Shown: positions 16,517 through 26,209, counted from the first letter of the stretch. The stretch is 64,000 bases of DNA from Oribacterium sp. WCC10 (GCF_900113415.1 NZ_FOPH01000002.1:248001-312000), one strand, 5' to 3'. Notes: a model not told the origin generated them from the sequence alone. Program-made: numbers and translations.

Positions 16517-17959
16517 ATGTCAGCAGTTTGGTATGAAAAGTTGGGAATAGAACCGGTGGCGGTGGTGATCATCGCTCTTTCGTTGATGCTTGCCACGGGT
16601 TTTCTCATGACACGTATCACCAAAAGGCTTAAACTGCCAAATGTAACGGCATTTATCGTTGGTGGTATTTTGATAGGACCATATGTATTGAACCTTGTTC
16701 CTGACCGCATTCTAAAGGGAACGGCTTTTCTTCCGGATATTGCGCTTGCGTTTATAGCATTCAGTACCGGAGAATTTTTTGAAATCGAAAAGCTTAGAAA
16801 AAACGGCAACAAGGTGGTGGTCATTACCATCATGGAATCAGTCCTGGCTGCCGTTTTTATATTTATTCTGACCTTTTTTATACTGAGACTTCAACTCGCA
16901 TTTTCGGTTGTTCTTGCAGCTCTCGCTACAGCTACGGCTCCGGCTTCCACTATCATGACCATCAGACAGACAGGAGCAAAGGGAGACTTTGTTGAAACAC
17001 TTCTTCAGGTTGTGGCTCTTGATGATGTGGTGGGTCTGGTGCTCTACAGCGTAGCCATATCTGTTGCGGTGGCAGCGTTGTCCGGCGGAAGTTTTCAGGT
17101 TTCAAGTGTGCTTTTTCCTGTGATGCAGAATCTTGCCATGCTGGTTCTGGGAGCAGTATTTGGACTCCTGATGAAGCTTAACATTGCGAACAGGCAGAAA
17201 TCGGATAACCGACTGATCATAGCGCTTGCGTTGCTCTTCAGTTACTGCGGCATTTGTGCGGCAGCGGGGATTTCACCACTTCTGGGATGCATGATGATGG
17301 GTACGGTATATATCAATACCTCAGGAGACAGTTTGCTGTTCAGGCAGCTAAACTACTTTAGCCCGCCTATACTTTTACTTTTCTTTGTGCGTTCGGGAGT
17401 ATCATTTGATCTCGGAGCATTGACGGGTTCCTTCGGAGCCATAGGAAGTGCGCCGCTTATACTGATAGGCGTTCTTTATTTCTTTGTGAGAATCATAGGA
17501 AAGTATGCCGGGGCATTTGCAGGGTGTCAGATAGTTGGAAAGGACAGAAAGGTCAGAGACTTTCTGGGACTGGCCCTTATCCCACAGGCCGGAGTTGCCA
17601 TAGGACTTGCCGCCCTCGGTGCCAGAACCCTTGGAGGAGAGATGGGTAATGCTCTCGAAACCATCATTCTATCGTCAAGCGTTCTGTATGAGCTTATAGG
17701 TCCCGGATGTGCCAAACTGTCACTTTATCTTTCCGGATCTTATTCCAATGAACTGGAGAAGATGGTGGAAGTATCCGAGACTACAGAGGACGGAGCACCA
17801 AAGACTGAGGTGGAACTTCTCATAGAACGAATCCGGAAGATTCAGGAGGAACTGCCTGATCATGACGAGAATGAAAAGGCCTATAATGACGCTGCGGAGG
17901 AGTTTGAGAGTCTGTACCGGAATATCTACAATCAGAGAGGAAAGAGGAAATTGCTATGA
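16517..17959 (+). CDS. Cation:proton antiporter, CPA2/NhaP-like family
   Basis: 480 residues with about twelve hydrophobic segments (1-405) forming a Na+/H+ exchanger domain, then a charged cytoplasmic tail of about 65 residues (VELLIERIRKIQEELPDHDE). Characteristic segments are TGFLMTRITKRLKLPNVTAF, DIALAFIAFSTGEFFEIEKL and the acidic pair in VALDDVVGLVLYS that normally binds the transported cation. It would exchange Na+ or K+ for protons across the membrane. The stop overlaps the ATG of the MgtC-like gene by four bases, so both are co-translated. A long structured leader lies upstream. Confidence 0.87.
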   Translation: MSAVWYEKLGIEPVAVVIIALSLMLATGFLMTRITKRLKLPNVTAFIVGGILIGPYVLNLVPDRILKGTAFLPDIALAFIAFSTGEFFEIEKLRKNGNKVVVITIMESVLAAVFIFILTFFILRLQLAFSVVLAALATATAPASTIMTIRQTGAKGDFVETLLQVVALDDVVGLVLYSVAISVAVAALSGGSFQVSSVLFPVMQNLAMLVLGAVFGLLMKLNIANRQKSDNRLIIALALLFSYCGICAAAGISPLLGCMMMGTVYINTSGDSLLFRQLNYFSPPILLLFFVRSGVSFDLGALTGSFGAIGSAPLILIGVLYFFVRIIGKYAGAFAGCQIVGKDRKVRDFLGLALIPQAGVAIGLAALGARTLGGEMGNALETIILSSSVLYELIGPGCAKLSLYLSGSYSNELEKMVEVSETTEDGAPKTEVELLIERIRKIQEELPDHDENEKAYNDAAEEFESLYRNIYNQRGKRKLL

Positions 17960-18711
17960 GTCCAAATGATTTTATTAATACCTGGGGAACCGTTCGCGAT
18001 CCTATAGCAGAGATACTTGGACCATGGTCTGAGGGACTTACTACCGGTTCCATTCTTTTCAGGATAATGTTGTCGATCCTGTTCTCATCCGTCATAGGAT
18101 GGGAGCGTTCCAGTAAAAGACATTCTGCGGGACTCAGAACATTTATACTTGTCTCACTGGCATCCACTCTGGTTATCATGGTGGATCAGTATATATCGTA
18201 TTTCAGAAACGGCGGTGGATTCGTACTTTCTGCGGCAGCCATCATAGCAGTTGCAATCATAAGTATTAATTCAATGTTTTACAGTTCCAGAAACCAGATA
18301 AAGGGACTGACAACTTCTGTAGGACTTTGGGCGTCCTGTATAGTCGGATTGTCTTTGGGAATAGGGTTTTACACCACCACATTTATAAGTTTTCTTGCAC
18401 TATTGGGAACACTTTCCTGGTTTCCTGTACTTGAAACATACCTTAAGGATCGTTCCAATCATTTTGAAGTGCATCTCGAACTGAAGAACAGTGTATATCT
18501 TCAGGATTTTGTATCAACCATAAGAAGACTGGGATTAAGCATTGATGAAATAGAACTTAATCCGGCATATGCGGGTTCGGGACTCAGTGTATATTCCATA
18601 GCCATATCCATATCAAGTGATGAGCTTAAAAAGTATAAGACTCATGCCGAGATCATAGAGGCACTCCGTTCCCTGGATTATATCTATCACATTGAAGAGA
18701 TGCAGAGATGA
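17956..18711 (+). CDS. MgtC/SapB family membrane protein
   Basis: 251 residues. The hydrophobic MgtC domain (about 30-150, five membrane helices) shows SSVIGWERSSKRHSAGLRTF, the family signature. A C-terminal ACT-like soluble domain of about 85 residues follows (FEVHLELKNSVYLQDFVSTI). MgtC proteins modulate magnesium homeostasis or proton-ATPase function. The first 25 residues are a short amphipathic lead-in. It overlaps the preceding antiporter gene (ATGA), suggesting joint control of cation balance, and is closed by the terminator at 18761-18797. Confidence 0.88.
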   Translation: MSPNDFINTWGTVRDPIAEILGPWSEGLTTGSILFRIMLSILFSSVIGWERSSKRHSAGLRTFILVSLASTLVIMVDQYISYFRNGGGFVLSAAAIIAVAIISINSMFYSSRNQIKGLTTSVGLWASCIVGLSLGIGFYTTTFISFLALLGTLSWFPVLETYLKDRSNHFEVHLELKNSVYLQDFVSTIRRLGLSIDEIELNPAYAGSGLSVYSIAISISSDELKKYKTHAEIIEALRSLDYIYHIEEMQR

Positions 18712-18760
18712 GGCGGGGATGAATTTTGATTCAATCAGATTTATCCGGAAAGAAAACACC

Positions 18761-18797
18761 AAAAGAGCTGTATGGTTATTTCCGTACAGTTCTTTTA
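18761..18797 (+). terminator. Intrinsic terminator after mgtC-like gene
   Basis: AAAAGAGCTGTA pairs with TACAGTTCTTTT around a GG/CC-closed loop, followed by a T-rich tract. Confidence 0.8.
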
Positions 18798-18930
18798 TAT
18801 GCTAAAGACTATGGATATTTTGCTTATGGATAGAATGATTCTATCAATCTAATCCGGTTTTTTGTATTGTACAATTCGAAAAGTTTGCGTGTACAATTTC
18901 GACAATGTACTTGAGATATTAGAAAAACTA

Positions 18931-18960
18931 ATTGTGAACAATATAACATTTGTTCACAAT
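18931..18960. promoter_or_regulatory. Perfect palindrome upstream of hydrogenase operon, Rex-like half-sites
   Basis: ATTGTGAACAA (18931-18941) and TTGTTCACAAT (18950-18960) are exact reverse complements. The half-sites TTGTGAAC (18932-18939) and GTTCACAA (18952-18959) match the known Rex redox-repressor half-site, but 12 bases separate them instead of the usual few. It lies about 170 bases before the hydrogenase genes. The surrounding 18798-19126 is AT-rich, with a repeated TGTACAATT motif near 18867 and 18892, and no gene. Confidence 0.55.
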
Positions 18961-19126
18961 CACATCAAAATGTGCTTAAATCTTATATAAGAACACTAAA
19001 AAAAAGTCAAAAATGCATCCATCTTTCGTGATTATAAACACAAAACAAGGATGCACAAAAGGAGTCCCAATTCTTTGTATAGCATAATTCAGAGAGAGGA
19101 TACTCCTAAAGTAAGGAGGTAACACC

Positions 19127-20959
19127 ATGAGTAGATTGAGCATTGTAACACAAAACAATGCGCAGAAAACGGTGGAGGAGCTCTATAAGGATCTGGAGCG
19201 AAGGATCACAGCGAGTCAGCCCGGACTTTGTCCGGTGGATCTGGCTGCTTCTTTTTTGCACCTCTGCCATGCACAGTCTTGTGGCAAATGCGTTCCGTGT
19301 CGTGTGGGACTTGGTCAGCTTGAACTTCTTATCGAGTCGGTCCTTGACGGCACAGCCACTATGGAAACATTGAATGTTATAGAGCAGACAGCAGAAAGCA
19401 TTTACTATTCTGCTGACTGTGCCATAGGTTCGGAAGCTGCCCGTATGGTCTTAAAGGGAATCAGAGGCTTCCGTGATGATTATGAAGAGCATGTACTTCA
19501 CGGTCGCTGCTCCGGACATCAGGATCAGCCTGTACCTTGTGTTGCTCAGTGTCCTGCGCATGTTGATATTCCGGGATATATCTCCCTTATCCATGAAGGT
19601 CGATACAACGATGCTGTTGCACTTATCAGAAAGGATAATCCGCTTCCGGCAGTATGCGGTATGATTTGTGAGCATCCATGTGAGGTTCGATGCAGAAGAA
19701 CCATGGTGGATGATCCTATCAATATCCGTGGACTCAAGAAGTATGCGGTTGAGCATGAGGACGAGTTCAGAATCGGTGAGAAGCAGCCGGCTACGGGAAA
19801 GAAAGTTGCCGTTATAGGCGGCGGCCCTGCAGGGTTAAGTGCGGCATATTATCTGTCGCTGATGGGTCATGAGGTAACTGTATATGAGCAGAGAAAGAAA
19901 GCCGGAGGAATGCTTCGCTATGGTATCCCTGCCTACAGACTTCCGAGAGAAGCTCTTGATGCAGAGATTGAGTGCCTGAAGAAGAGCGGATTCGAGCTGC
20001 GTACCGATGTAAGCATTGGTAAAGACATTTCCATAGCTGATCTGAGAGAACAGTATGATGCGATGTTTGTTGCAATTGGTGCCCATACAGACAAAAAGAT
20101 CGGTATCGAGGGAGAGGATGCAAAGGGTGTCATCTCTGCCGTTGAGATGCTGAGAGCTATCGGTGATGATGAGTATCCGGATTTCACAGGACTGGATATC
20201 ACAGTTGTCGGCGGTGGTAATGTTGCCATGGACGTTGCACGATCTGCCATCAGATGTAACGCAAAATCTGTCAAGATCCTTTACAGAAGAAGGGTTAAGG
20301 ATATGACCGCGCTTCCTGAGGAAGTAGAAGGCGCTATCGCAGACGGATGTGAACTTGTTGAGCTCAATGCTCCCCTTCGTGTTGAGAAGAAGGAAGATGG
20401 CAGTGTTGCTGCTATCTGGGTACAGCCTCAGATTGTTGGTCCTATAAGTGGCGGAAGACCTAAGCCTGTAGCAGCGGATACATCGGAGGTTCGTATTGCC
20501 TGTGACAGAGTACTGGTTGCTATAGGACAGGGTATAGATTCCCGTAAGTTCGGTGAGTATGGTATGCCTGTAGAGCGTGGACAGATTCAGGCTTTCGATA
20601 CCAGTGGAATACGTGATGCAGAGGGAATCTTCGCAGGTGGAGACTGTGTCACAGGTCCTGCAACGGTTATCCGTGCCATTGCAGCAGGAAAGGTTGCGGC
20701 GGCCAATATCGATGAGTATCTCGGATACTTCCATGAGATCAAGATGGATATAGATCTTCCTCCTGTAAGATTTGATGATCATAAGCCGTGTGGAAGAGTA
20801 AACATGAAGGAGCGCTCACCTGAAGAGAGAAAGCATGATTTCAAACTGATGGAGTGCGGTATGTCAGACGAAGAGGCATGTCAGGAGTCCGGCAGATGTT
20901 TACATTGTGACCACTTTGGATACGGAGTTTTCAAGGGAGGCAGAGAAGCAAAATGGTAA
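19127..20959 (+). CDS. NuoF-like Fe-S domain fused to GltD-like flavin oxidoreductase
   Basis: 610 residues. Residues ~45-125 are a NADH_4Fe-4S (NuoF C-terminal) domain with CGKCVPC and a fourth cysteine in SADCAIG. From ~130 onward it is a glutamate-synthase-small-subunit-like module: the Fer4_20 cysteine clusters (CVAQCPAHVDIPGYISL, CGMICEHPCEVRC), the FAD-binding GGGPAGLSAAYYLSLMG and the NAD(P)-binding VVGGGNVAMDVARSAIR. It ends with CLHCDHFGYG. It overlaps the hydrogenase gene by seven bases and has an AGGAGG ribosome site. It most likely passes electrons between NAD(P)H and the hydrogenase. NuoE and the FMN/SLBB part of NuoF are absent, so classical HydABC bifurcation is not directly shown. 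Confidence 0.87.
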   Translation: MSRLSIVTQNNAQKTVEELYKDLERRITASQPGLCPVDLAASFLHLCHAQSCGKCVPCRVGLGQLELLIESVLDGTATMETLNVIEQTAESIYYSADCAIGSEAARMVLKGIRGFRDDYEEHVLHGRCSGHQDQPVPCVAQCPAHVDIPGYISLIHEGRYNDAVALIRKDNPLPAVCGMICEHPCEVRCRRTMVDDPINIRGLKKYAVEHEDEFRIGEKQPATGKKVAVIGGGPAGLSAAYYLSLMGHEVTVYEQRKKAGGMLRYGIPAYRLPREALDAEIECLKKSGFELRTDVSIGKDISIADLREQYDAMFVAIGAHTDKKIGIEGEDAKGVISAVEMLRAIGDDEYPDFTGLDITVVGGGNVAMDVARSAIRCNAKSVKILYRRRVKDMTALPEEVEGAIADGCELVELNAPLRVEKKEDGSVAAIWVQPQIVGPISGGRPKPVAADTSEVRIACDRVLVAIGQGIDSRKFGEYGMPVERGQIQAFDTSGIRDAEGIFAGGDCVTGPATVIRAIAAGKVAAANIDEYLGYFHEIKMDIDLPPVRFDDHKPCGRVNMKERSPEERKHDFKLMECGMSDEEACQESGRCLHCDHFGYGVFKGGREAKW

Positions 20960-22686
20960 ATGTTACTATAGATGGAATAAAAGTTCAGGTTCCTGAAAAA
21001 ACAACTATACTGGATGCTGCCTCCAAAGCCGGAGTTCACATCCCTACCCTGTGTTTCATGAAGGAACTTAATGAGATCGGCGCCTGCCGCATCTGTGTAG
21101 TTGAGGTAGAGGGCTATGAGAGACTGTTTACAGCCTGCAACAATTCGGTTGCCGAGGGAATGGTCATCCATACAAATTCAAAGAAGGCGAGAGATGCGAG
21201 AAAGGTTAATGTCAAGCTTATCCTTTCGCAGCACAACACCAACTGCGCAGTCTGTGTAAGAAGCGGTAACTGTACACTTCAGAAGGTGGCCAATGACCTT
21301 AATATCCACAGTCTTCCGTATAAGAAGCAGTTACCGGAGAATAAGGGAAGTGTAAAGTTTCCTCTGATCCGGGATTATGATAAGTGTATCAAGTGCATGC
21401 GTTGTATACAGGTGTGTGACAAGGTACAGAATACAAATATCTGGGATGTGGTTAATACAGGTTCAAGAGTTACGGTTGATGTAACCGGAGTTTATAACCT
21501 TGAGGATTCCCAGTGTGCACTTTGCGGTCAGTGCATTACACACTGTCCTGTGGGGGCTCTTCGCGAGCGTGACGACGTCGACCGTGTAATTGAGGCAATA
21601 GAAGATCCTGATAAGATAACGGTAGTTCAGATCGCACCGTCTATCAGAGCCGCATGGGGAGAACCTTTCGGGCTTGATGCTGAGTTTGCCACAGTAAAGA
21701 GACTTGCTGCAGCTTTGAGAAGAGTCGGCTTTGATTATGTATTTGATACTAACTTTACAGCTGACCTGACTATCATGGAGGAAGGATCTGAGTTCCTTGA
21801 GAAGCTTCAGCATCCTGAAAAGAACAGGTTCCCGATGTTCACATCATGCTGTCCGGGTTGGGTAAGATATGTCAAGGCTCACTACCCCGAGTTTGTAGAC
21901 AATCTTTCCAGCGCCAAGTCACCGCAGCAGATGTTCGGTGCAGTGACCAAGAGCTATTACGCGGAAATACTGAATGTTGATCCGTCTAAGATATTCTGCG
22001 TATCCATCATGCCTTGCCTTGCAAAGAAGGCAGAGTGTGCTTATCCGTCAATGGTGGATGCTCAGGGCAATCCTGAAGTTGACTGTTCGCTTACAACACG
22101 TGAGATGAATCGTCTCATCCGTTCCGACCAGATCATGGTGAAGGAACTTCCTGAGGAAGAACTGGATATGCCGCTAGGCATAGGCTCAGGTGCCGGCAAT
22201 ATTTTCGGTGCCACAGGCGGTGTTATGGAAGCAGCGCTTAGAAGCGCATACTTCCTTGTTAACGGAAAGAATCCTGATGCAGATGCATTCAAGGCAGTAA
22301 GAGGAATGGACGGCTGGAAGGAAGCTGAGTTCGAACTGGCGGGAAAGACCCTGAAAGTTGCTGTCACCAATGGTCTCGGTAATGCAAACAAGCTTCTCAC
22401 ATATCTGAAGCAGGGGCGAGTTCACTATGATTTCGTTGAAGTTATGGCATGCCCCGGCGGATGTGTCGGCGGCGGCGGACAGCCCATACATGACGGAGTT
22501 GAGATGGCTCCGGAGAGAGCGCCGATCCTATATTCGCAGGATGCGAATATGGACCTCAGATTCTCTCATGAGAATCCTTCCATAAAGAAGATTTACGAGG
22601 ATTATTTAGGAAAGCCGCTTTCAGAAAAGGCACATCAACTTCTGCATACCGATCATCACGCATGGAAGATGCCGGGTGAAGATTAA
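20953..22686 (+). CDS. hydA: [FeFe]-hydrogenase catalytic subunit
   Basis: 577 residues. The domains in order are: N-terminal [2Fe-2S] ferredoxin (about 1-78), His-Cys NADH-dehydrogenase-G type cluster motif (HNTNCAVCVRSGNC), two [4Fe-4S] clusters (CIKCMRCIQVC and CALCGQCITHCP), then the H-cluster domain. All three H-cluster signatures are intact: TSCCPGW, MPCLAKKAE and EVMACPGGCVGGGGQP. A C-terminal small-subunit-like tail follows (IKKIYEDYLGKPLSEKAHQL). This is the M3-type modular hydrogenase, expected to evolve or take up H2 in the cytoplasm with NAD(P)H coupling through the co-translated 610-residue partner. Fermentative redox disposal is the likely role. The terminator at 22693-22748 closes the operon. 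Confidence 0.93.
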   Translation: MVNVTIDGIKVQVPEKTTILDAASKAGVHIPTLCFMKELNEIGACRICVVEVEGYERLFTACNNSVAEGMVIHTNSKKARDARKVNVKLILSQHNTNCAVCVRSGNCTLQKVANDLNIHSLPYKKQLPENKGSVKFPLIRDYDKCIKCMRCIQVCDKVQNTNIWDVVNTGSRVTVDVTGVYNLEDSQCALCGQCITHCPVGALRERDDVDRVIEAIEDPDKITVVQIAPSIRAAWGEPFGLDAEFATVKRLAAALRRVGFDYVFDTNFTADLTIMEEGSEFLEKLQHPEKNRFPMFTSCCPGWVRYVKAHYPEFVDNLSSAKSPQQMFGAVTKSYYAEILNVDPSKIFCVSIMPCLAKKAECAYPSMVDAQGNPEVDCSLTTREMNRLIRSDQIMVKELPEEELDMPLGIGSGAGNIFGATGGVMEAALRSAYFLVNGKNPDADAFKAVRGMDGWKEAEFELAGKTLKVAVTNGLGNANKLLTYLKQGRVHYDFVEVMACPGGCVGGGGQPIHDGVEMAPERAPILYSQDANMDLRFSHENPSIKKIYEDYLGKPLSEKAHQLLHTDHHAWKMPGED

Positions 22687-22692
22687 AACATT

Positions 22693-22748
22693 AAATCTCT
22701 TTTGATACTGTGATTCATTCTTTAAAACAGTTATCAAAAGAGATTTTT
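22693..22748 (+). terminator. Intrinsic terminator after hydrogenase operon
   Basis: AAATCTCTTTTGATA pairs with TATCAAAAGAGATTT, extended by CTGT/ACAG, with a T-rich 3' side. It is a very stable stem. Confidence 0.85.
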
Positions 22749-22858
22749 GTTTGTGCATCATTCTATATTGGGAAAAAATGTTTATATAAAGAAGAAAAGC
22801 AACCGAAATTACAAGGTAGAGGACTGAATGGATTAGTGGCTGTGTCTTTCGTTTTTTA

Positions 22859-22888
22859 TGGAAACGCTGACTAAAGTGTTTCTTCAGA
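22859..22888. repeat. Solo hairpin related to the GGAAACGCTG repeat family
   Basis: GGAAACGCTGACTAAAGTGT and the following TTCTTC resemble the left hairpin of the intergenic repeat at 33163. It lies in the leader before the large GGDEF/EAL gene. The rest of 22749-22964 shows no gene. Confidence 0.5.
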
Positions 22889-22964
22889 TATATTTTGTAT
22901 ATTGGAACCTTATCGTAAGGCAGGACCTGCGGTTATATTATTTCGCCATGATGTAAATAAACCT

Positions 22965-25900
22965 ATGAATCAAAAGTACCGTTTTAGCGACGAAAAGTTA
23001 AGAGAGATAGAAAGTTCGGATGTTGCATATGCCGTTTATCAGGTTGTTGATAAACGGGTAGTGACACTTGCGCTTTCGGGAGGATTCATCGAGATGTTCG
23101 AGGTTCCGAAGGAGAAGCTGTATGCCATCATGGATAAGGATATGTTCATCAATGTTCATCCTGATGATCTTGCAAGATGCCAGAATGATGCATATTACTT
23201 TGCAATTCATCCTGAAGAGACTTACAGCACAAGCTACCGGATTAAACTTTCGAAAGATGACTATTACGTTATTTTACGCTCTCAGGGCAAGCATAAGACC
23301 ATGGAGGACGGTACAGATGTCTGTATAGTATGGTACACCAAGTCAGCAGTTTCGGCAGATGAGATAAACTTAAGAGCAAACGTTCAGGAGAAAAGAGAGA
23401 TAGATCTTCTCCGCAAAGAGAACAGTCTTATCAAGAAGACCTACTATGATGTACTGACAGGTCTTCCGAATATGATACATTTCCTTCAGCTGGCAGATAC
23501 TGCGCTTATGGATGCGGAAAAAGAAGGCAGAAGCTTTACGATGATGGCATTTGACCTTATCGGGATGAAATATTTCAACAGTAAGTATGGGCTCGATGAA
23601 GGAGACCGGCTTCTTTATGCATTTGCAGACATACTGCGCCATCATTTTGGTAATGAAAGCTCATCGAGATTCGGTGAGGATCATTTTTATGCATTTACCA
23701 CAGAGGAAAACGTTGAGGATGATCTGAATAATGTTTTCACTGAATTAAAATCCGCAAATGACGGGAAAAATCTGCCTGTAAAGGTTGGTATATATAAGTA
23801 CAGCAAACATGATCTTCCCATAAGTACTATCTGCGATCGGGCCAAGATGGCATCGGATCATGATAACCAGGCTTATGTTTCAAAGTTCGTTTATTTTAAC
23901 GAAGAAATGCGTATTGCCGTTAACAAGAGAGATTATGTATTGCAGCATCTTGATCAGGCGTTGGAAGAGAAGTGGATACAGGTTTACTATCAGCCTATAA
24001 TGCGTGCGGTTACAGGTCTTATATGTAATGAAGAAGCATTGGCAAGATGGATCGACCCGAAGCTTGGTATGATTTCTCCGGGAGACTTTATCCCAATCAT
24101 TGAAGAGGCAAAACTCCTTTATAAACTGGATCTTTATGTGATTGATCAGGTTCTTGAATATATAAAGAAATACCGGGATGGCAGTGTCATACATGTTGTT
24201 CCTGTTTCTGTAAATATCTCAAGATATGATTTTGTATACTGTGATATGGTTTCGGAGATTCTCAAGAGAGTTGAGAAGTCGGGGGTTTCTCCTCGTTATC
24301 TTGTGATAGAGATAACTGAGAGTGTCATGGAGATGGATCTCAGGTTTATTCTGGAACAGATAAACAGGCTCCAGAAAAACGGATTCAAGGTCTGGATGGA
24401 TGACTTCGGAAGCGGCTACAGCAGTCTTAATGTTCTTAAGAATTTCGACTTTGATCTTATTAAACTCGATATGAAATTCATGAGGGATTTCGGCAAGAAT
24501 GTCAAGAATGAAGGCATTGTTAGAAAGATTATCGAAATGGCGGAGCAGCTTGGTGTGGATACACTTGCTGAAGGTGTTGAGACCGAGGAACAGCTTGAGT
24601 TCTTGAAAGATATAGGCTGTGATAAGGTGCAGGGATTTTTGTACAGTGCGCCGAATCCGTTGGATGAGATCATAAAGAGAAACAAACTCGGCATAGGACT
24701 TCATCGTGAGAATATCGATGAGGCGGAATTCTATGATCTGATAGGTCAGGCGAGTCTCATGGATGCTGAGATAAACGGTGATGCCGGTATGCTGGTATCA
24801 GAGACATTTGCAGGTATAGGTATAGGAATCCTTGAGTATGATGGTGCGGAAACCTATCGCCTGATGCGGGCGAATACAGCATATAAGGAATATGTCAGCG
24901 CTCTTTATGAGAGAGAAATCAAGGTTACGGACTCGATGAGCTATTCAAAACTGGACAGGGATCGTATTTACGAAAAATCGGTAAAAAGATGTCTTAAGTC
25001 AGGTAACTGGGAAACAGCATATGATATAGCATTTACGAATGAATATAAGCTGCATACAAATACAAGGATATTTGCACAGGATAAAGTTACGGGGGCCTAT
25101 GCGCTGCTTGTGGTCATTACATCCGAGAAGCGTATTGAAGCCGTTGAGAACTATGAATATGCTGTGCCGCCGGTTCAGGATTTAGATCTTCAGACAGAAA
25201 GGGCTATGCTTGAACGGAGCAATGTGATGGATAATGCTATCATCCGGATAGCAAAGCATCTCAATACATTTGAAGATTATAATGTATCCATGAACCATGT
25301 GCTTATGGAACTTAGCAATGTCATCAGCCCTGACAGAATATGTATCTTTGAAAAGGTTGAAAACAGGGTGACCAATTCCTTTGAGTGGTGCAGAAAGGGC
25401 ATCATGTCGCAAAAGGAGTTTATAGGGGAGCTTGAATATGAAAAGTACTTCAAAGTATGGGTAGATATGAGTGAGGAAGGCAGAGCTGTGATTATCGATA
25501 ATATAGCACAGCTTAAACTGGCTGCCAGGGATGTATACTATCAGCTCAGGTGGATGGGGGTAAAGCGCATCATCATGGCGCCTGTTTATTCAAAGGATGA
25601 GATCATTGGTTTCATAGGGGCGGAAAACTACAGACTGGATGAAGCGGAGGATACGGAATTCATTCTTTCCTCGGTGTCTGTTTTCCTGTCCTTCAGAATC
25701 GCCAACAGTACTCTGGTGCATCGTCTTGTTTATATGGCGGATCATGATTCTCTGACTTCGGCTCACAATCGTAATGCCATGATAAAGAAGGAAGCTGAGT
25801 TTTCGGCAGGAGAGGGTTCTGTCGGAATTGTATTTATAGATATTAACGGGCTTAAGGAAACCAATGACAATTTCGGACATGATGAAGGTGATATGCTGAT

Positions 25901-26195
25901 CATCAGAGCAGCAAAGCTGATATCTAAACATTTTGGTATCGAGCATCTGTATCGTGCGGGAGGAGATGAGTTCGTTGTCATGATGCCTGATGTGGATAGA
26001 TATCAGTTTGAAAGAAAGCAGTATCAGTTCCTACAGGATCTGAATAGTAATGACAAAATCAATATGGCCTCCGGCTTTGTCTGGATACCGGACAGAAAGA
26101 ACATATCAGAAGGAATAAAGGAAGCCGACAGACTGATGTACGAAGATAAGGCCAAGTATTATATGACACACGACAGAAGACATAAAACTTCATAA
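22965..26195 (+). CDS. PAS-GGDEF(degenerate)-EAL-GAF-GGDEF signalling protein
   Basis: 1076 residues from ATG 22965. An upstream TTG at 22902 is also in frame, and neither start has a good ribosome site. Approximate domains: PAS-like (1-145), degenerate GGDEF (155-300; RFGEDHF), EAL (325-575; NEEALARW, SVNISR, EITES, MDDFGSGYSSL, IKLDM, AEGVET, VQGFLYS all present), a second PAS-like region (590-740), GAF (770-900) and a C-terminal GGDEF (915-1070) with intact AGGDEF and DINGLKETND. No membrane segment is seen. It probably both makes and degrades c-di-GMP, or switches between the two through its sensory domains. Two GGDEF domains flanking an EAL in one chain is unusual. Confidence 0.85.
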   Translation: MNQKYRFSDEKLREIESSDVAYAVYQVVDKRVVTLALSGGFIEMFEVPKEKLYAIMDKDMFINVHPDDLARCQNDAYYFAIHPEETYSTSYRIKLSKDDYYVILRSQGKHKTMEDGTDVCIVWYTKSAVSADEINLRANVQEKREIDLLRKENSLIKKTYYDVLTGLPNMIHFLQLADTALMDAEKEGRSFTMMAFDLIGMKYFNSKYGLDEGDRLLYAFADILRHHFGNESSSRFGEDHFYAFTTEENVEDDLNNVFTELKSANDGKNLPVKVGIYKYSKHDLPISTICDRAKMASDHDNQAYVSKFVYFNEEMRIAVNKRDYVLQHLDQALEEKWIQVYYQPIMRAVTGLICNEEALARWIDPKLGMISPGDFIPIIEEAKLLYKLDLYVIDQVLEYIKKYRDGSVIHVVPVSVNISRYDFVYCDMVSEILKRVEKSGVSPRYLVIEITESVMEMDLRFILEQINRLQKNGFKVWMDDFGSGYSSLNVLKNFDFDLIKLDMKFMRDFGKNVKNEGIVRKIIEMAEQLGVDTLAEGVETEEQLEFLKDIGCDKVQGFLYSAPNPLDEIIKRNKLGIGLHRENIDEAEFYDLIGQASLMDAEINGDAGMLVSETFAGIGIGILEYDGAETYRLMRANTAYKEYVSALYEREIKVTDSMSYSKLDRDRIYEKSVKRCLKSGNWETAYDIAFTNEYKLHTNTRIFAQDKVTGAYALLVVITSEKRIEAVENYEYAVPPVQDLDLQTERAMLERSNVMDNAIIRIAKHLNTFEDYNVSMNHVLMELSNVISPDRICIFEKVENRVTNSFEWCRKGIMSQKEFIGELEYEKYFKVWVDMSEEGRAVIIDNIAQLKLAARDVYYQLRWMGVKRIIMAPVYSKDEIIGFIGAENYRLDEAEDTEFILSSVSVFLSFRIANSTLVHRLVYMADHDSLTSAHNRNAMIKKEAEFSAGEGSVGIVFIDINGLKETNDNFGHDEGDMLIIRAAKLISKHFGIEHLYRAGGDEFVVMMPDVDRYQFERKQYQFLQDLNSNDKINMASGFVWIPDRKNISEGIKEADRLMYEDKAKYYMTHDRRHKTS

Positions 26196-26209
26196 ATGAT
26201 TCGACATAG

